Notes under the pieces: generated by a model
Database searches by the model: none
The model's input: the letters and a program-made list of their open reading frames with translations, nothing else
What the model was told of the DNA's origin: nothing
NCBI GenBank assembly: GCA_035771175.1
Contig: CM069599.1
Span: 33,761,562-33,825,561, forward strand
Reading direction: 5' to 3'
From: Paratinospora sagittata
Lineage: Eukaryota > Streptophyta > Magnoliopsida > Ranunculales > Menispermaceae
Length of the DNA: 64,000 nt
Made by a program: the position numbers and the translations under genes
Shown: piece by piece, positions 13,437-24,937 of the stretch
Layout: each line of letters starts with the position of its first letter
Position numbering within the stretch: position 1 is the first letter of the stretch

Positions 13437-13915
13437 TGTACTTATGAATTTACTTCCTCAGCTAAGTCAACATTTATATTTGAAGACTGTAAAGACAATC
13501 TTCATCTTTTATTGGGGCTTAAAAGATACGCCAATGTAATTAGCGTCCATGGAGTCGCATAAATTTTTATACCAAAGTAGAATGTTTACCCTAAGGCTTG
13601 AAATTTCTGCTTTACATGTCAATCTTTAAGCTTACAAAAACATGAAACGTAAATGAAGAAGAAAGAAGTAAATAAAATTAAGAAAAGAATAAGCAAATGA
13701 AGTCTTTACACTTTACTCAGAACAAGAATAAGCTTTTCAAACAACTGTTCAGGATTTTCATTTGTATATAGTGTGTGCCACATTTTTGACATATTTACAT
13801 ATTTGTAATGACAATACCATAATCAATCACAAATTCCAGTCTTAAATAATGGAAAGAAACATACTTGAAAAAATCACCAAAAAAAAAAAACAAATTGTAT
13901 GATGAAAATCTCCAA
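13437..13915. other. XBAT32 3' flank
   Basis: AT-rich stretch holding the probable XBAT32 3' UTR (minus strand). No gene or repeat is recognised beyond the end of the 148-bp repeat. Confidence 0.4.
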
Positions 13916-16900
13916 TTATTCACCACTGCCAGTAGCAACATAATGGTTGAAAGTGGAGAACCAGGACCTTCTGCTATCACTGTGAGAAGCCGATCTCCTT
14001 AAACTGGATCTCAAACACCTATTCACGTGGTTTCGGAATCTCCCATCAGCTTCAAATGGAACCAAAGATGGACTAGTGTCAGGTGCTCCCATGCAAAGAC
14101 TTGAGTTCAATTTCATTGATGGGAACCTCTGGCAGCTGAAGTTGCAGAAGGAAGATGACCCGAGAGGAGAAATCCGGGTGCAAGGGAAATCAGGTTTGCA
14201 GAATGGAGTTAACATTGTAGTAGGTTCAGATCCTTCAACTGTACATGCGCAGAAAGTTAAGGACAAGCTTGTCCTCGCAATTTCCTTATTTACAGGGCTC
14301 GCACCAGGGATCTTGACGAAGGATACTATCGCATGTCGACAAAGGGGACATGTGATTGAACCGGGAAAGCCATGCACGGCAGTCGAAGTGCTGTTGGTGG
14401 AACAAAGGTACAACGCGCACCTAGTGCAAAATTCATGATTACAACCTGCATCATGATAGAATGTAAAGTTAATGAAATTATTTTTGCTTGTAATAGATGA
14501 TCCAACAAAGTTAGAACTTAGAACATCAAAAAGAAAAAAAGGGGTGAGAAACAATTGTTGGAAGTTGAACACAAACTCCAGTATTCAGAAGCATTGAGCA
14601 CAAAAAATAGAAAGAGTTTCTCTCAAGTTGATGAAGGTTGAAGAGGTCTAATTCCTTTGAAAGAAGATGACAGGAAAAATATTATCTGATGTGAAAGGAA
14701 AAATATAGATCAGATTTTGAAAACCAAACACCTTTGAGGGAGACTATGTCTGGGTTTTCTTCACTTTTGCAGTTAAAAAGCAACTATGCAAAACTTAAAA
14801 ATGCTTCAACCGATCATTAGATGCAGATAACCATTTTTCTAATCCATTTAACATGCTATTGTCCGGTTAATCTTTAATTCATGTTCAAATAATTCTCATC
14901 TGGTGAATGGGATTCAGAAAATTTGCATATCCTATGCTGCAATAAAATTGAACCATGCTGACTTGGACATAAATAAGTTCTTGGCATCAGAAAGACAGAA
15001 AGTATAGATTAATATTGGCAACTGTAAGCATCTATGAATTTACCTTCGGCAGCTACAGTGCATTTTCTCTCTAAACAAACAACACATGGGTCATGGCATG
15101 TGGCTAATATATCACTACTTCTCCATCCGTGTTCTCTGTGCAAGACAACAAAGGAAACAACATAATTAAGCATTTCATGTGAGTTGAGCCTTTTCTCATC
15201 GCAACCAGATGATATCAGAAACTAAATACTAGCATACCTATTCCTACTAAGTCAGATCCTCAAGCAGTACATATTTAATATAGTACTATGTGACCATGTT
15301 ATCTTCCATCAAAATAACTGTCTTCCCCTAGTTATCTAAAATGTACAGTGATATAAGATTTCTTCACAGTAAAACTTAGTCCCACATACACTAAATGCAG
15401 TATTCCAGCAGACTACAGCAGACTCGCACTTATGAATTAGAATATGATGCGAACCATCTAAACTACTAGGTTGAGTACTCAGACATCTTCCAACACTACT
15501 TGGGTAATAAAATGATGTTTGAAGAAGAGTTTCAATCTAGTCCAGTTTGTAAGCATCTGGTGCATAGTTGCAGTTTCAAATCAGTCCCACATAGTTGCAA
15601 AAAGGCTTAACTAAGTTGAGTATATTGAAATATAAATGAAATTCTTTGATAAACAATCACCCCAAAAAATAAAAAAATAAATAAAACAAAGAACAAGAAA
15701 AAGAAGGGAAAAGTGGTTTTACATCCCATGTGGGAACCACTTGGTGACCCACATGTGGTGGTTCACATCTTCCAAGCATGAACTATTTTTCCATATATTT
15801 ACTTTTAATAAAAGTTTATGGTGAATAAAATATTTATTTAAAATTATGGGTTTGTTCATTTGAGATGCTTTAATTATTATAACTTTAGTCCCACATTGTT
15901 AATAAGAGAAAACACCTGCCTTTATTACAAATATGAGACATATTTTCAATGGTATGTGGAGAGATTCGGTCTCAAAATAGAGACTGCAGTAGCATCCGTG
16001 AATTTTGAGAAAGCATGAGGTTTTCATTTCTTTCCCTTTTTTTGGGTGATTATCAGATCCATTTTACAATTTACTTTATTGAACAATCACTTGCAAGGTA
16101 TACATTTAGAAGCATTTTTTTACCTAATACTTCTATATACCTAAGAAACCAAAATGCATATATGCTGGTTCAGTGGATGAAGCCAAAGTCAAAATTTGAA
16201 TTATCACACTTGGAACTTGGAATTTGAACAAAACTTCTCAGTAATCATCTGTTTCAGCATATGAAATATAGGAAGAGCCAACTCACCTAGCAATCTTGAA
16301 AATACTCATTAGAGGAAGGGAGATATATGGTGAAGGAAGAATTTTTAGCCGCTCTTCTGGAAGTTTACTCAGAATTCCTTCAAGGCAGTCCCTATGCCAT
16401 GAACGAGCAACCATCAAGGGCGTCCATCTATGAAGCATTTACACAAAAGAGTGAAACGAACTCTTTTAAACTGATTAAAAAAAAGAACAAAGAAAGCAAC
16501 TTGCTTAATCAAAGCTAAATAAGTACTCTACTCAGTCAAGAGTCAAAAAGTTAGCAAATAAGTCAAAAACTCCCACAAAGTCGCTTTCCCTATTCGCTGA
16601 TCACATGTACATTTGATACACCAAGCTTAAAAACTGAGACCTATATCTTTAATTGGTATTACTACTCACAATCTACAGCTTACCAAGCTATCATCTTCAA
16701 CCATCTTATACTTATTCCATGATTATTTTGGCATTCCATGTTTGACCCCCAAACCCCACCTCTCCCCGAAAAAACTACATTCAAATATTTTACACATTCA
16801 AAAACTCTTTATAAGCATATTGAGGTTAACTGAAACAAAGCCCCCCCAGAAAAATCTCAAGTCAAATAGCACCTGCCCTCAGTCTCATTATGTGTAGTCA

Positions 16901-19539
16901 AGCTATTTTGTTTGGTTCAACCAATCTTTCTTTTCATTTCAAACCAGTAAAGCTTTTAGTGGTCCAATTTTAACCAATAACAACTCAGGAAGATAATAAT
17001 TAGTGAACTAATGCAAAAGTTAGAGCTGGAAGTAGAGTAGAAACGCACCCATTTGCATTTTCAGCAGTAAGGCTGGCGCCTCTAGCAATCAAAGCCTGTG
17101 TCCCAAATACACGTCAGATAAGAGTCAGCTATTATACCTATAATGAGATAAACAAAGAGAGTGAAAATAATCTTACTTGACAACATTGTGCATTTCCATC
17201 ACATGCAGCATAATGAAGTGGAGTGCTTCCAGCACCTGAAAAGTGCAACGGAAAACAGATTATAACCAACCAAATGGAAATCCTGCTAAATAATACTTAA
17301 AACTGAAGGAAGAGTCCAAGTTCTAGCCTTTAAGCATGCTCTAGGTAATACTAATAGGTAGCATTTTTGCCCGTGTAATGAGCACACATTTTAATCCATC
17401 TAACAAGGATATTGCAATTCTTTCATTATACTTGTATAACCGTGCTCACGGTTGAACATGCCTTGCCACGAAAGACAATTCCATGATACAATCTCACAAC
17501 TTGGTGTTGCAAAGTTTTAAAAAAACAAAGAAAAAAAGAAGGAAAAAAAAAGAGGGCGTAGCCAATATGCAAGGCTCCCGCCATTGTAGGTTTTGAGTAA
17601 GGGACGATGTACGCAACCTTACCTCTATATTGGAAAGGTTGCTTCTAAATTCAAACCCATGACCACTAGGTCACAATGAAGCAATCTCAACCATTGTGCC
17701 AAGTTATTTTCAATAATTTCTATAACCGATGAAATCTATTCTTGATATACTAATTTATTAAGTTGAAAACAGAACAATGATTTGATATAAAAAGAAATCC
17801 CTCTAAATCATGAAGCAAATATTTCTTCTTTTTCTCACTTTTCATATTTTACTGACATGGTTTTGTTAAAATGAAGATGACTTGTATTCTAAACTTAAGT
17901 TAAATAATCTATTACATAGAAGAACACAACAATGATTTGACATTATAAGTGTACTTCCAGTAAGTCATGGGTGTTGTACCATATATTTATTGCTTTTCAT
18001 ATTTTAATTCTGCAACATTCAATAAATTTTAGATTAAATAAAAATAAATATTATGGGGCAAAAGTAAAACCTTTTTATGAAAATATTTATAAAAATTATA
18101 TGCGCATATATAACTATATATGGTAAACATTAAAACATAAAATTAGAAATGAACCTAATTGAGAAATGGAAGGGGGTAGCCCCAATCAGAAATAAAATAA
18201 GAAGAAATCAATCAAGATGACACTGTATGTGAAAAAAACTTCAATACCTTAACTGCAAAGGCTATGCAAAGAAGACTTGAGTTTAACTGGTAGTAGTTCT
18301 ATGATTTTGGTTGAAATATCACATAGAATAAACAACCATCATAGTAGCAATTATCAGAAGTTGCAAGTAATTAATTTCCAAAGTACTTCAACGCGATCAG
18401 ATATGAAGCATAGAATAAAAGATTACCGATCAGGTCTATCGTTGTCCCATCTTCAACAGTGATCTCAGACACACTAGCCCCCAAGTCCAAGAGTAACTGC
18501 AGAGTCTCAACGTGACCGTTCAGGGCTGCCATATGGAGAGCAGTGATGCCTCCGTCAGCTGGTTTGTTGATAATCTTAGAAAGAGAACTGATGAAAAAAA
18601 AATTGTAAACAAAAAGTAAATACCAAATCAAAGTCTAACAGGAAAAATGATATCATCAAAAAACTGAGGCAGCAAGAAGATGTTACTGTACCCTTCATCA
18701 AACTCTGTTACGGATACATTTTCCATACAGTTCTTCCTCATGATATTCCAAAAGTTGGGAATGCTTGGAATGTAATCTGCAAGGAGAAGGCGGATGCATC
18801 GAGAATGCCCATTTAGGGCGGCAAAGTGGAGAGCTGTACCCCCATTCAGATAATCCACTCTATGAATCTAAATTTTAATTCCAAAACATTTCTAAAAGAG
18901 TTAATCCATTGAGTTCAAGTAATTCATAAGGCTGCATAACAATTTTAGGATAACCATAACAGAAAATTTTACATTAGCTTTAAAAAGCATCAGGATCTGA
19001 ACAACCTCCCAGTGACCATGTTGGCAAGCCTGCATCAAAGCGGTCTGTCCACCGCAAGACGACGCACATAAGACTTGAATTTTTCTCTTCAATTATTAAA
19101 AACATTGGGCAAGGAAATGAAAACAATGTGAAATAGGGTAACTGAGCTATGGAATTAAAATTAAAATTTTGGTTATCCTCACCTGCCCACGATAATTTCT
19201 GACATTAATATCGACCCCGGATTCTAGCAAGAGAGAAACAATCTGAATTGGCATAACAAGAGATCCATTGCAATAAACATACTATGTTACAAGTGAATTC
19301 AATTAATTGAGAAAAATTTGGAAGTAAATGAAATTCTTGAATACCTCATGGTGGCCCTGAGCTGCCGAGTAATGAAGAGGAGAATTACGAACACCGAAAG
19401 TAGAGTACCTAGCCAAACGAGGATTATATTCCAATAAAGCTTTGGCTTCTTGAAGATCCCCATCTCTTGCAGCAGAAACCAGGCGTTCCCCAGACGCCGA
19501 ACATCCAAAAGAGTTGCCCATAATACTTAAAAATCTCAT
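13916..19539 (-). CDS. XBAT32: XBAT32 ankyrin-RING E3 ubiquitin ligase
   Basis: RING E3 ligase. In Arabidopsis, XBAT32 ubiquitinates ACC synthases (ACS4/ACS7), limits ethylene and promotes lateral roots. Minus-strand exons: 19345-19539, 19183-19242, 18973-19044, 18692-18867, 18427-18587, 17177-17235, 17049-17095, 16287-16427, 15044-15135, 13916-14445. All are GT-AG and phases close: 1533 nt, 510 aa, close to the Arabidopsis length (about 508). The start [20 protein letters not shown] matches the family. Ankyrin repeats span about residues 20-260 ([56 protein letters not shown]). The RING lies at about 321-370: CVVC, then CNHEFC, C344 and CPLC. A Ser-rich C-terminal tail ends [18 protein letters not shown], as in the family. 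A SINE sits in the long intron 17236-18426. No broken residue was seen. Confidence 0.95.
17553..17703 (-). mobile_element. tRNA-derived SINE (Au-like), in XBAT32 intron
   Basis: Minus-strand copy. The 5' end is TGGCACAATGGTTGAGATTGC, box B is GGTCATGGGTTTGAAT, then CCTTTCCAATATAGAGGTAAGG and GTTGCGTACATCG. The 3' end is GGCGGGAGCCTTGCATATTGG, ending GCCCTC followed by a T-rich tail. It has the most Au-like sequence of the three SINEs here. It is in sense with XBAT32. Confidence 0.8.
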
Positions 19540-20190
19540 CTTCTTCTCAAACTTAGACCCAAATGAACAAAATTTTCCTTATTTTCACACAGCTCTGAAC
19601 AACTAACACCAAAATCTGAAATGATACAACACAAAGAATTCACTCTGGAGCTGAGAAATCTCAATGTACACCCAAAGAAAACCTCACATATCCATCTAAC
19701 TTGTTAATCACGCAGAACAACAACATGATCGCCGTAAGAAATCGAGATTCCAACGTAACTAATCTTTGATTCCTCAACTAAATTCAACATAAAAAACACA
19801 ACAATTTCCTAACAGAACTCCTCTTTTTAAGAAAAAATCCGCAAAGTCCAGATCGAATTACCTCTCAAAAACCAAAATCTCGAACACCCTTAGCCAATTT
19901 CCCCTTAATCTTCCGTTTGGATCAATACCCAGATCACATTTGATCGAATTTCTTCACGGGCATTCAAGAACCTCCCCAAAAACAAAAAAAATCATCGAAG
20001 ACCCATATCGGAATTTTCTTCAATTTTTCTTTTTTGACAAACACCCAGATCGTATTTGATCCCAATTCTTGATGGGTCTTCCGTCTTCAGAGAAACAACA
20101 GAAAGAATAGAGGTTTTTTTGACAAAGAAATGTCATTTGCTTCAAAAGCTTAATCAAGATTTCTTAGTGGCACCACACCATATGTACATT
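19540..20190 (-). promoter_or_regulatory. XBAT32 leader and promoter region
   Basis: Sequence upstream of the XBAT32 ATG, with CT/GA-rich stretches on the minus strand typical of a plant 5' UTR. I could not fix a TATA box or transcription start. Two related AGATC...TTTGATC(G/C)(A/C)AATT segments near 19930 and 20045 are partial direct repeats. Confidence 0.4.
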
Positions 20191-20211
20191 AAAAAAAAAA
20201 AAAAAAAAAAA
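20191..20211. repeat. Poly-A tract (21 A)
   Basis: An uninterrupted run of 21 A residues, followed by an AG-rich stretch. It lies upstream of XBAT32. It could be the tail of an old retroinsertion but no body is recognised. Confidence 0.8.
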
Positions 20212-22075
20212 GGAAGGAAAATATAGAAATATTTTTTTATGATTTATTGGACACCCACCGAGCCTACAGTTCGCAAACCACTCGAAGAAATGTCCGTTTC
20301 CATGATTGGATGAAACCAGTAAAAAACGCTGGTTCGTTAATCAGAACTGTTGCAATAACCCTATTTTTTTCTTCCCTTTTATTTTAACTATTATTAGAAC
20401 CACTATATTATTTATTTATTTGAATCTAGATTGGTCTCCACACCTACTTACACTCATCACAGATACTAATCTACTCAGTACGAACATCACTAAAGGAATA
20501 CGATATTCTCATGCCGTAAGCACGAGTCTGTAGGTTCAAACCGAGACTTGTAAAAACAAATTGTTTAAATACCCTCCCAAACCAATTGGTATTTAATTTT
20601 AAAAAATACAAATTTAATTATAACAAAATATAATTATACATATATTTATATTTTTACATTCGTTGAATTATTTATTACATATTTATTTTATGTTAATTTG
20701 ATTAGTACTTTTGTAATATCATAGTAAATCACAAATATCAAAAAAATGCAAAGGTCTACATGTAACATTATTTTATAATTTGATCAGTATTTACTTTCCT
20801 TTGATGTCATTTCATTTGTACAAGAACTTACTTGCTTAGACTTAATGAGCTATCTTCATTCTTCATGTCAATCCAACGCTCCTGTTATTCCTCTTTGCAG
20901 GTGGTGTTAGTGGGTCGGGTCTAGTGGATCCGAATCCGGAATCGGCCTCTCCACCCCGCTCTTTAGACGGCCGCCTTAGGCCCTTAGCTAATAGCCTCGG
21001 ATTCATGAGTTGCACGACAAGGAAAATTATAAGGAAGAATAATAGAGCATGTTATATATTTAATTATGTGGTCTAAATTATTGTTAATATTCTATTCAAG
21101 ACATGTAATAATATACAAATAAATTATTTATATTGACAGCGTATAATAATTAGTAAACTTTTAAGGGAATTAAAAGATATATTTTTTTTAGAGAAATGTT
21201 ATATATTATTCATCTTTTTTGAATTATAATTATTATAATTATGGATGTCATAAATGGTGTTTAAGTGTTTCACACTGTCACTTAAATATCTATTATCTAA
21301 TTAAATAAAACCATTTAAATTATATTAATGTTTTGATCCAATGGACGCAAGAACCTTGCATTTCTGTGATATTTGCTACCGTGTCCATATTTATATATGT
21401 GATCAAAACAAAACTTTATAATGCAAGCTTAGTACTTTAGTACTTGATTCGATGGTAAAAGTGGGTTGTTGATTTTTTACTCCCTTGACAAGCAACTACA
21501 ATGTAAAAGTTTCCACAGTGAATTCTTCCAACAATATTAGAATGAAAATAAGAGGAAGAAGATAAGAGTAGGTTTTGCAAAAATCTAGTATAGATAGATA
21601 TGGGTACGCATAATGCCTTATATTAATAAATATATAATATATTCGTACCGGCTCTACTTAAGAAATAAACAACATGTGTTCGTTTGTATCTATATATTTA
21701 AAAAATTGGGTAGCTTGATTTTATTTTTATCTGTATTTAGAAAAAAAAAATATGGTGGTGAAATTAGCCTTTTCAAAAAAACAAAAAAAAAAAAGATAAC
21801 AAAAGGATAGAAATATTTAAGAAGAAATATAAGTAAAAAAAATCAACCTAGTTAAGGTATAAGAAAATTCAAATATGTAAATTTTACATTTTATATTAAG
21901 TAGGAACCCCGAACCGAGTACTCGATTTTTCTTAGTTTATGTCCGGACCCGATATCCAGTTTATAAAATGGACACATTTTTTGTCTATACTTGACCTAAT
22001 TTTTGAAAGATTTTTTTTCTATACCCGTTTTAAAGCGGACCGAACAAAAGCGAATAGACAGATCCAAGCCTATTT
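20212..22075. other. Intergenic, AT-rich, no gene seen
   Basis: No coding region is recognised. A GC-rich patch at about 20900-21000 contains GGTCGGGTCTAGTGGATCC and an ACGGCCGCC segment that stand out from the AT-rich background. Another patch at 21900-22060 has CGGACCCGATATCC. Both may be remnants of the DNA-element type that follows. Confidence 0.4.
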
Positions 22076-22234
22076 TATCTAAGGGTGACAATTTAACCTG
22101 AGGCCTATGGGTCTAATTCAGGCCGCTATAAATGATCCGGTCCAAATTCTGATTCGACTATTACATAGGCCGGCCCCCCGACCCGCTAACCCGGTCCAAA
22201 GGCCCAAAAATTGGGCCCGGTTATATATACATTC

Positions 22235-22300
<66 letters not shown>

Positions 22301-23371
22301 TTTAATACAAAGTTACACATACACACACACATATATATATATATATTATAATAAATATAAAATATATATGTGCACGTAATTAAGATTTAAGAGTATAAAA
22401 TGAAAAACAAAACATAATTAAAATTGTGTTATATAAATATATAATTATAGTACATATAGTATATATAAATATAATACGTACTACATACATAATACATTGT
22501 GTCAAAAAAAATAATATAATGTATATATAGTGATAAAAAAACATAATTAAGTGTATTATTACAATTAAGAGTGTATAAAATGTGTATAATATATATTTAA
22601 TTAAGTCAATAGTGTTATTTAATTAAGGGTTTATATTTGTATTATCTAGACATTATTAAGAGTATGTTCAATTAAGTATATAATACGAATAATCTACATA
22701 CCTAGTCTATTTCTTAATCAAACAAATAATCTACATATCTATTTTATTTCTTAATAAGAGTATATATAGTATAAAATGGTAAAAATAAAACATAATTAAG
22801 ATTCAAGAGTATTATATAATTAGATAATATATTATACATACATATACACACGCACAAACTTATATATATATACCAAATATGCTTTACTAAGTATACCCTC
22901 TAAAAATATGTAGTAGGGGTAAATATAAATATAAAATGAATTTAACTAAATTATAATAAGAGTTGAGCTAAAATTATGAAAAAAATAAATATATTATCTA
23001 ACTACATACATAATCTAATTCATTTTGAATAAATTAACACATATTTAAGATAAATTAAATAAATAATATTTTTAATTTATATGTTTTATTTAATTATTTA
23101 ACTAAAATTTATATTTTATTATAATTAATCTAACCTTAAAATATATATTTAGTTATATTAATAGTCTAAAAGCCCGACTTAAAGACTCGATTTAAAGACC
23201 CGACCCAAAGGCCTGGTCCATATATAATTTGAGTTGAATCTGGATCAAGACTTTTTAATGTTGACCCGACTTACCCGGCCCGAAGTTTTATAAAATTCAA
23301 CTTAATTATTTCTAAGTCTGGGAGAATCGGGCCATATGGCCGGACCCCTAATTTTCTGGGAACCCTAGATA
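22076..23371. mobile_element. Possible non-autonomous DNA transposon with GC-rich ends and AT core
   Basis: The left boundary reads TATCTAAGGGTGAC and the right boundary, on the opposite strand, TTATCTAGGGTTCC, an imperfect terminal inverted repeat. Subterminal zones at 22100-22220 and 23170-23345 are packed with GGCCC/GGGCC and ACCCG motifs, pointing inward from both ends. The 1-kb core is almost pure AT. This is the layout of some non-autonomous hAT-like elements. No clear target-site duplication was found, and exact ends are uncertain. Confidence 0.4.
22238..22295. repeat. (AT)29 microsatellite
   Basis: An unbroken TA dinucleotide run of about 58 bp, followed by short CA and TA runs to about 22345. 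It lies inside the putative DNA element. Confidence 0.95.
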
Positions 23372-24468
23372 AGAGTACTGGAACAACATTAATATAATTT
23401 AGATGACATTTGGAGCCCACTCTAGAATAGTGTGATTATGAGTGCGTTCATTCATCGGGTCCCAGCAATTTCGGAGCAATTGGAATCTCTTTTGCACTTT
23501 GCATGCCTTCATTGATTATAAGAAGTGGCAAGGCACTCAACAATTTTAAGGTAATTATATATATATATATATATACTTTGTCAAAAGGTCAATGCTCTTC
23601 ATTTAGGCATGCCCATGTGAGGTATTTTATTACAGTTCCATCAAAATGTCAGAACTAATCTTAACGTAGAATTACAACCAATGAAAGTAACGTCCAATAA
23701 CTTAATATGCACTATTTTCAATTTTATATTATTTTTAAGTTAAATAATAAAAAAAGTATTTATGATTAATAAATTTTGGTCAGACATTTTTTCGAGGTAC
23801 GACGTGGAGTGTTCAAATCTCCTCAACCTCATATGAGGTGAGGAGAGCCTATTAGGGTTTGTTGTGACTCTTTTGGGCCTTAGTGTAGGCATTTATTCTT
23901 TATATTAATAATTAAGACGGACTTGTCTTTGATTCGTTGATCTAGAATGATTTATACACATGATGATCAAATGTGACATATATTATTGATTAACCAAAAA
24001 ATTGTAGAAAAACAAATTGTATTTTACAAATTACACAAATTATCTATAATTAAATTGATAGTTTTACATATTATGATCACCATATAACGCAATTAAATAG
24101 TTAGTCCATGCATATGAATAGATATATTAAGTTTTGACAAAAAAAGTCCAGAAAAAAAAATCTTTTTTAATGTATAGAAAAAATTTAAAATCTATAGGAT
24201 GAGCATACTTTAAAAAGAAATAATTTGGAGAGAGGAATTTTGGTACCTTATTTGGTGGCCCCGGAGCTATCTTTAATTTCCAATAAATCCTTGTTCCTAG
24301 AACAATCTTTGGTTCTTTGGCCCATTTCTTATCTTTTTCTACTTTGATTTAAAGCTAATTTCTATTTGTGCCAGAAAATGAGAAACCCAAATTCAAAAGT
24401 TAGTAGTTCAAAACATGATGGTAGATTCTTAAAATAGTGAATTGTTTAAACTTTAATTTTAAAGAACT
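23372..24468. other. Intergenic, no gene seen
   Basis: AT-rich. A tRNA-promoter-like box B (AGTGTTCAAATCTCC) occurs near 23808 and may mark an old SINE fragment, but I could not find a box A or a second copy. Confidence 0.3.
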
Positions 24469-24937
24469 AAGGGCTTGTTTGGTGTGGGAGATATGATATA
24501 ATTATTTTTATGAGATTGAATTGGATAGGATAGGATGAGATTAAAAATAGAGTAATATTGTGTTTGGTAGTATGTTTGAGATTGAAATAAAAAAGTAATT
24601 AAAAATCTTAATTAAATTAAAAAAGTTAAAATTACATAAAAAATTTTAAAAAAAATCTAGTTTGCAAAACCAGTTTTGAAATCGCAATCGCAAAACCAAT
24701 TGATGAATTTTTTATTTTATTTTATTTTTGTAAGGAAGAATGAAGAAGAAGAAGAAGGAGAGGAGATGCCGAGTTGCAACAATAAAACAAATAAAAAAAA
24801 TGAGGGAGATAAAACAATCCCACTGAAACAAGATAAAATGGTAAGGTAAGATTATTTTTATTTCATCCCACCTCACCTCCAAACATGAAATTAAGATTAA
24901 AAATAGTTCAATCTCATGCACCAAACAGTTCCCTAAA
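24469..24937. mobile_element. MITE-like element, about 470 bp
   Basis: The left end AAGGGCTTGTTTGGTGTGGG mirrors the right end, which on the opposite strand reads AGGGAACTGTTTGGTGCATG. Internally the left arm has GAGATTGAATTGGATAGG and the right arm the complementary CTCACC...CAATCTCATG, so the arms can fold together. The middle is AT-rich and non-coding. Superfamily is not certain. Confidence 0.6.

Noticed and set aside
22107..22379. 90-codon open frame through the AT microsatellite
   Set aside because: Its sequence is mostly Tyr-Ile repeats from the (AT)n tract; no real protein.
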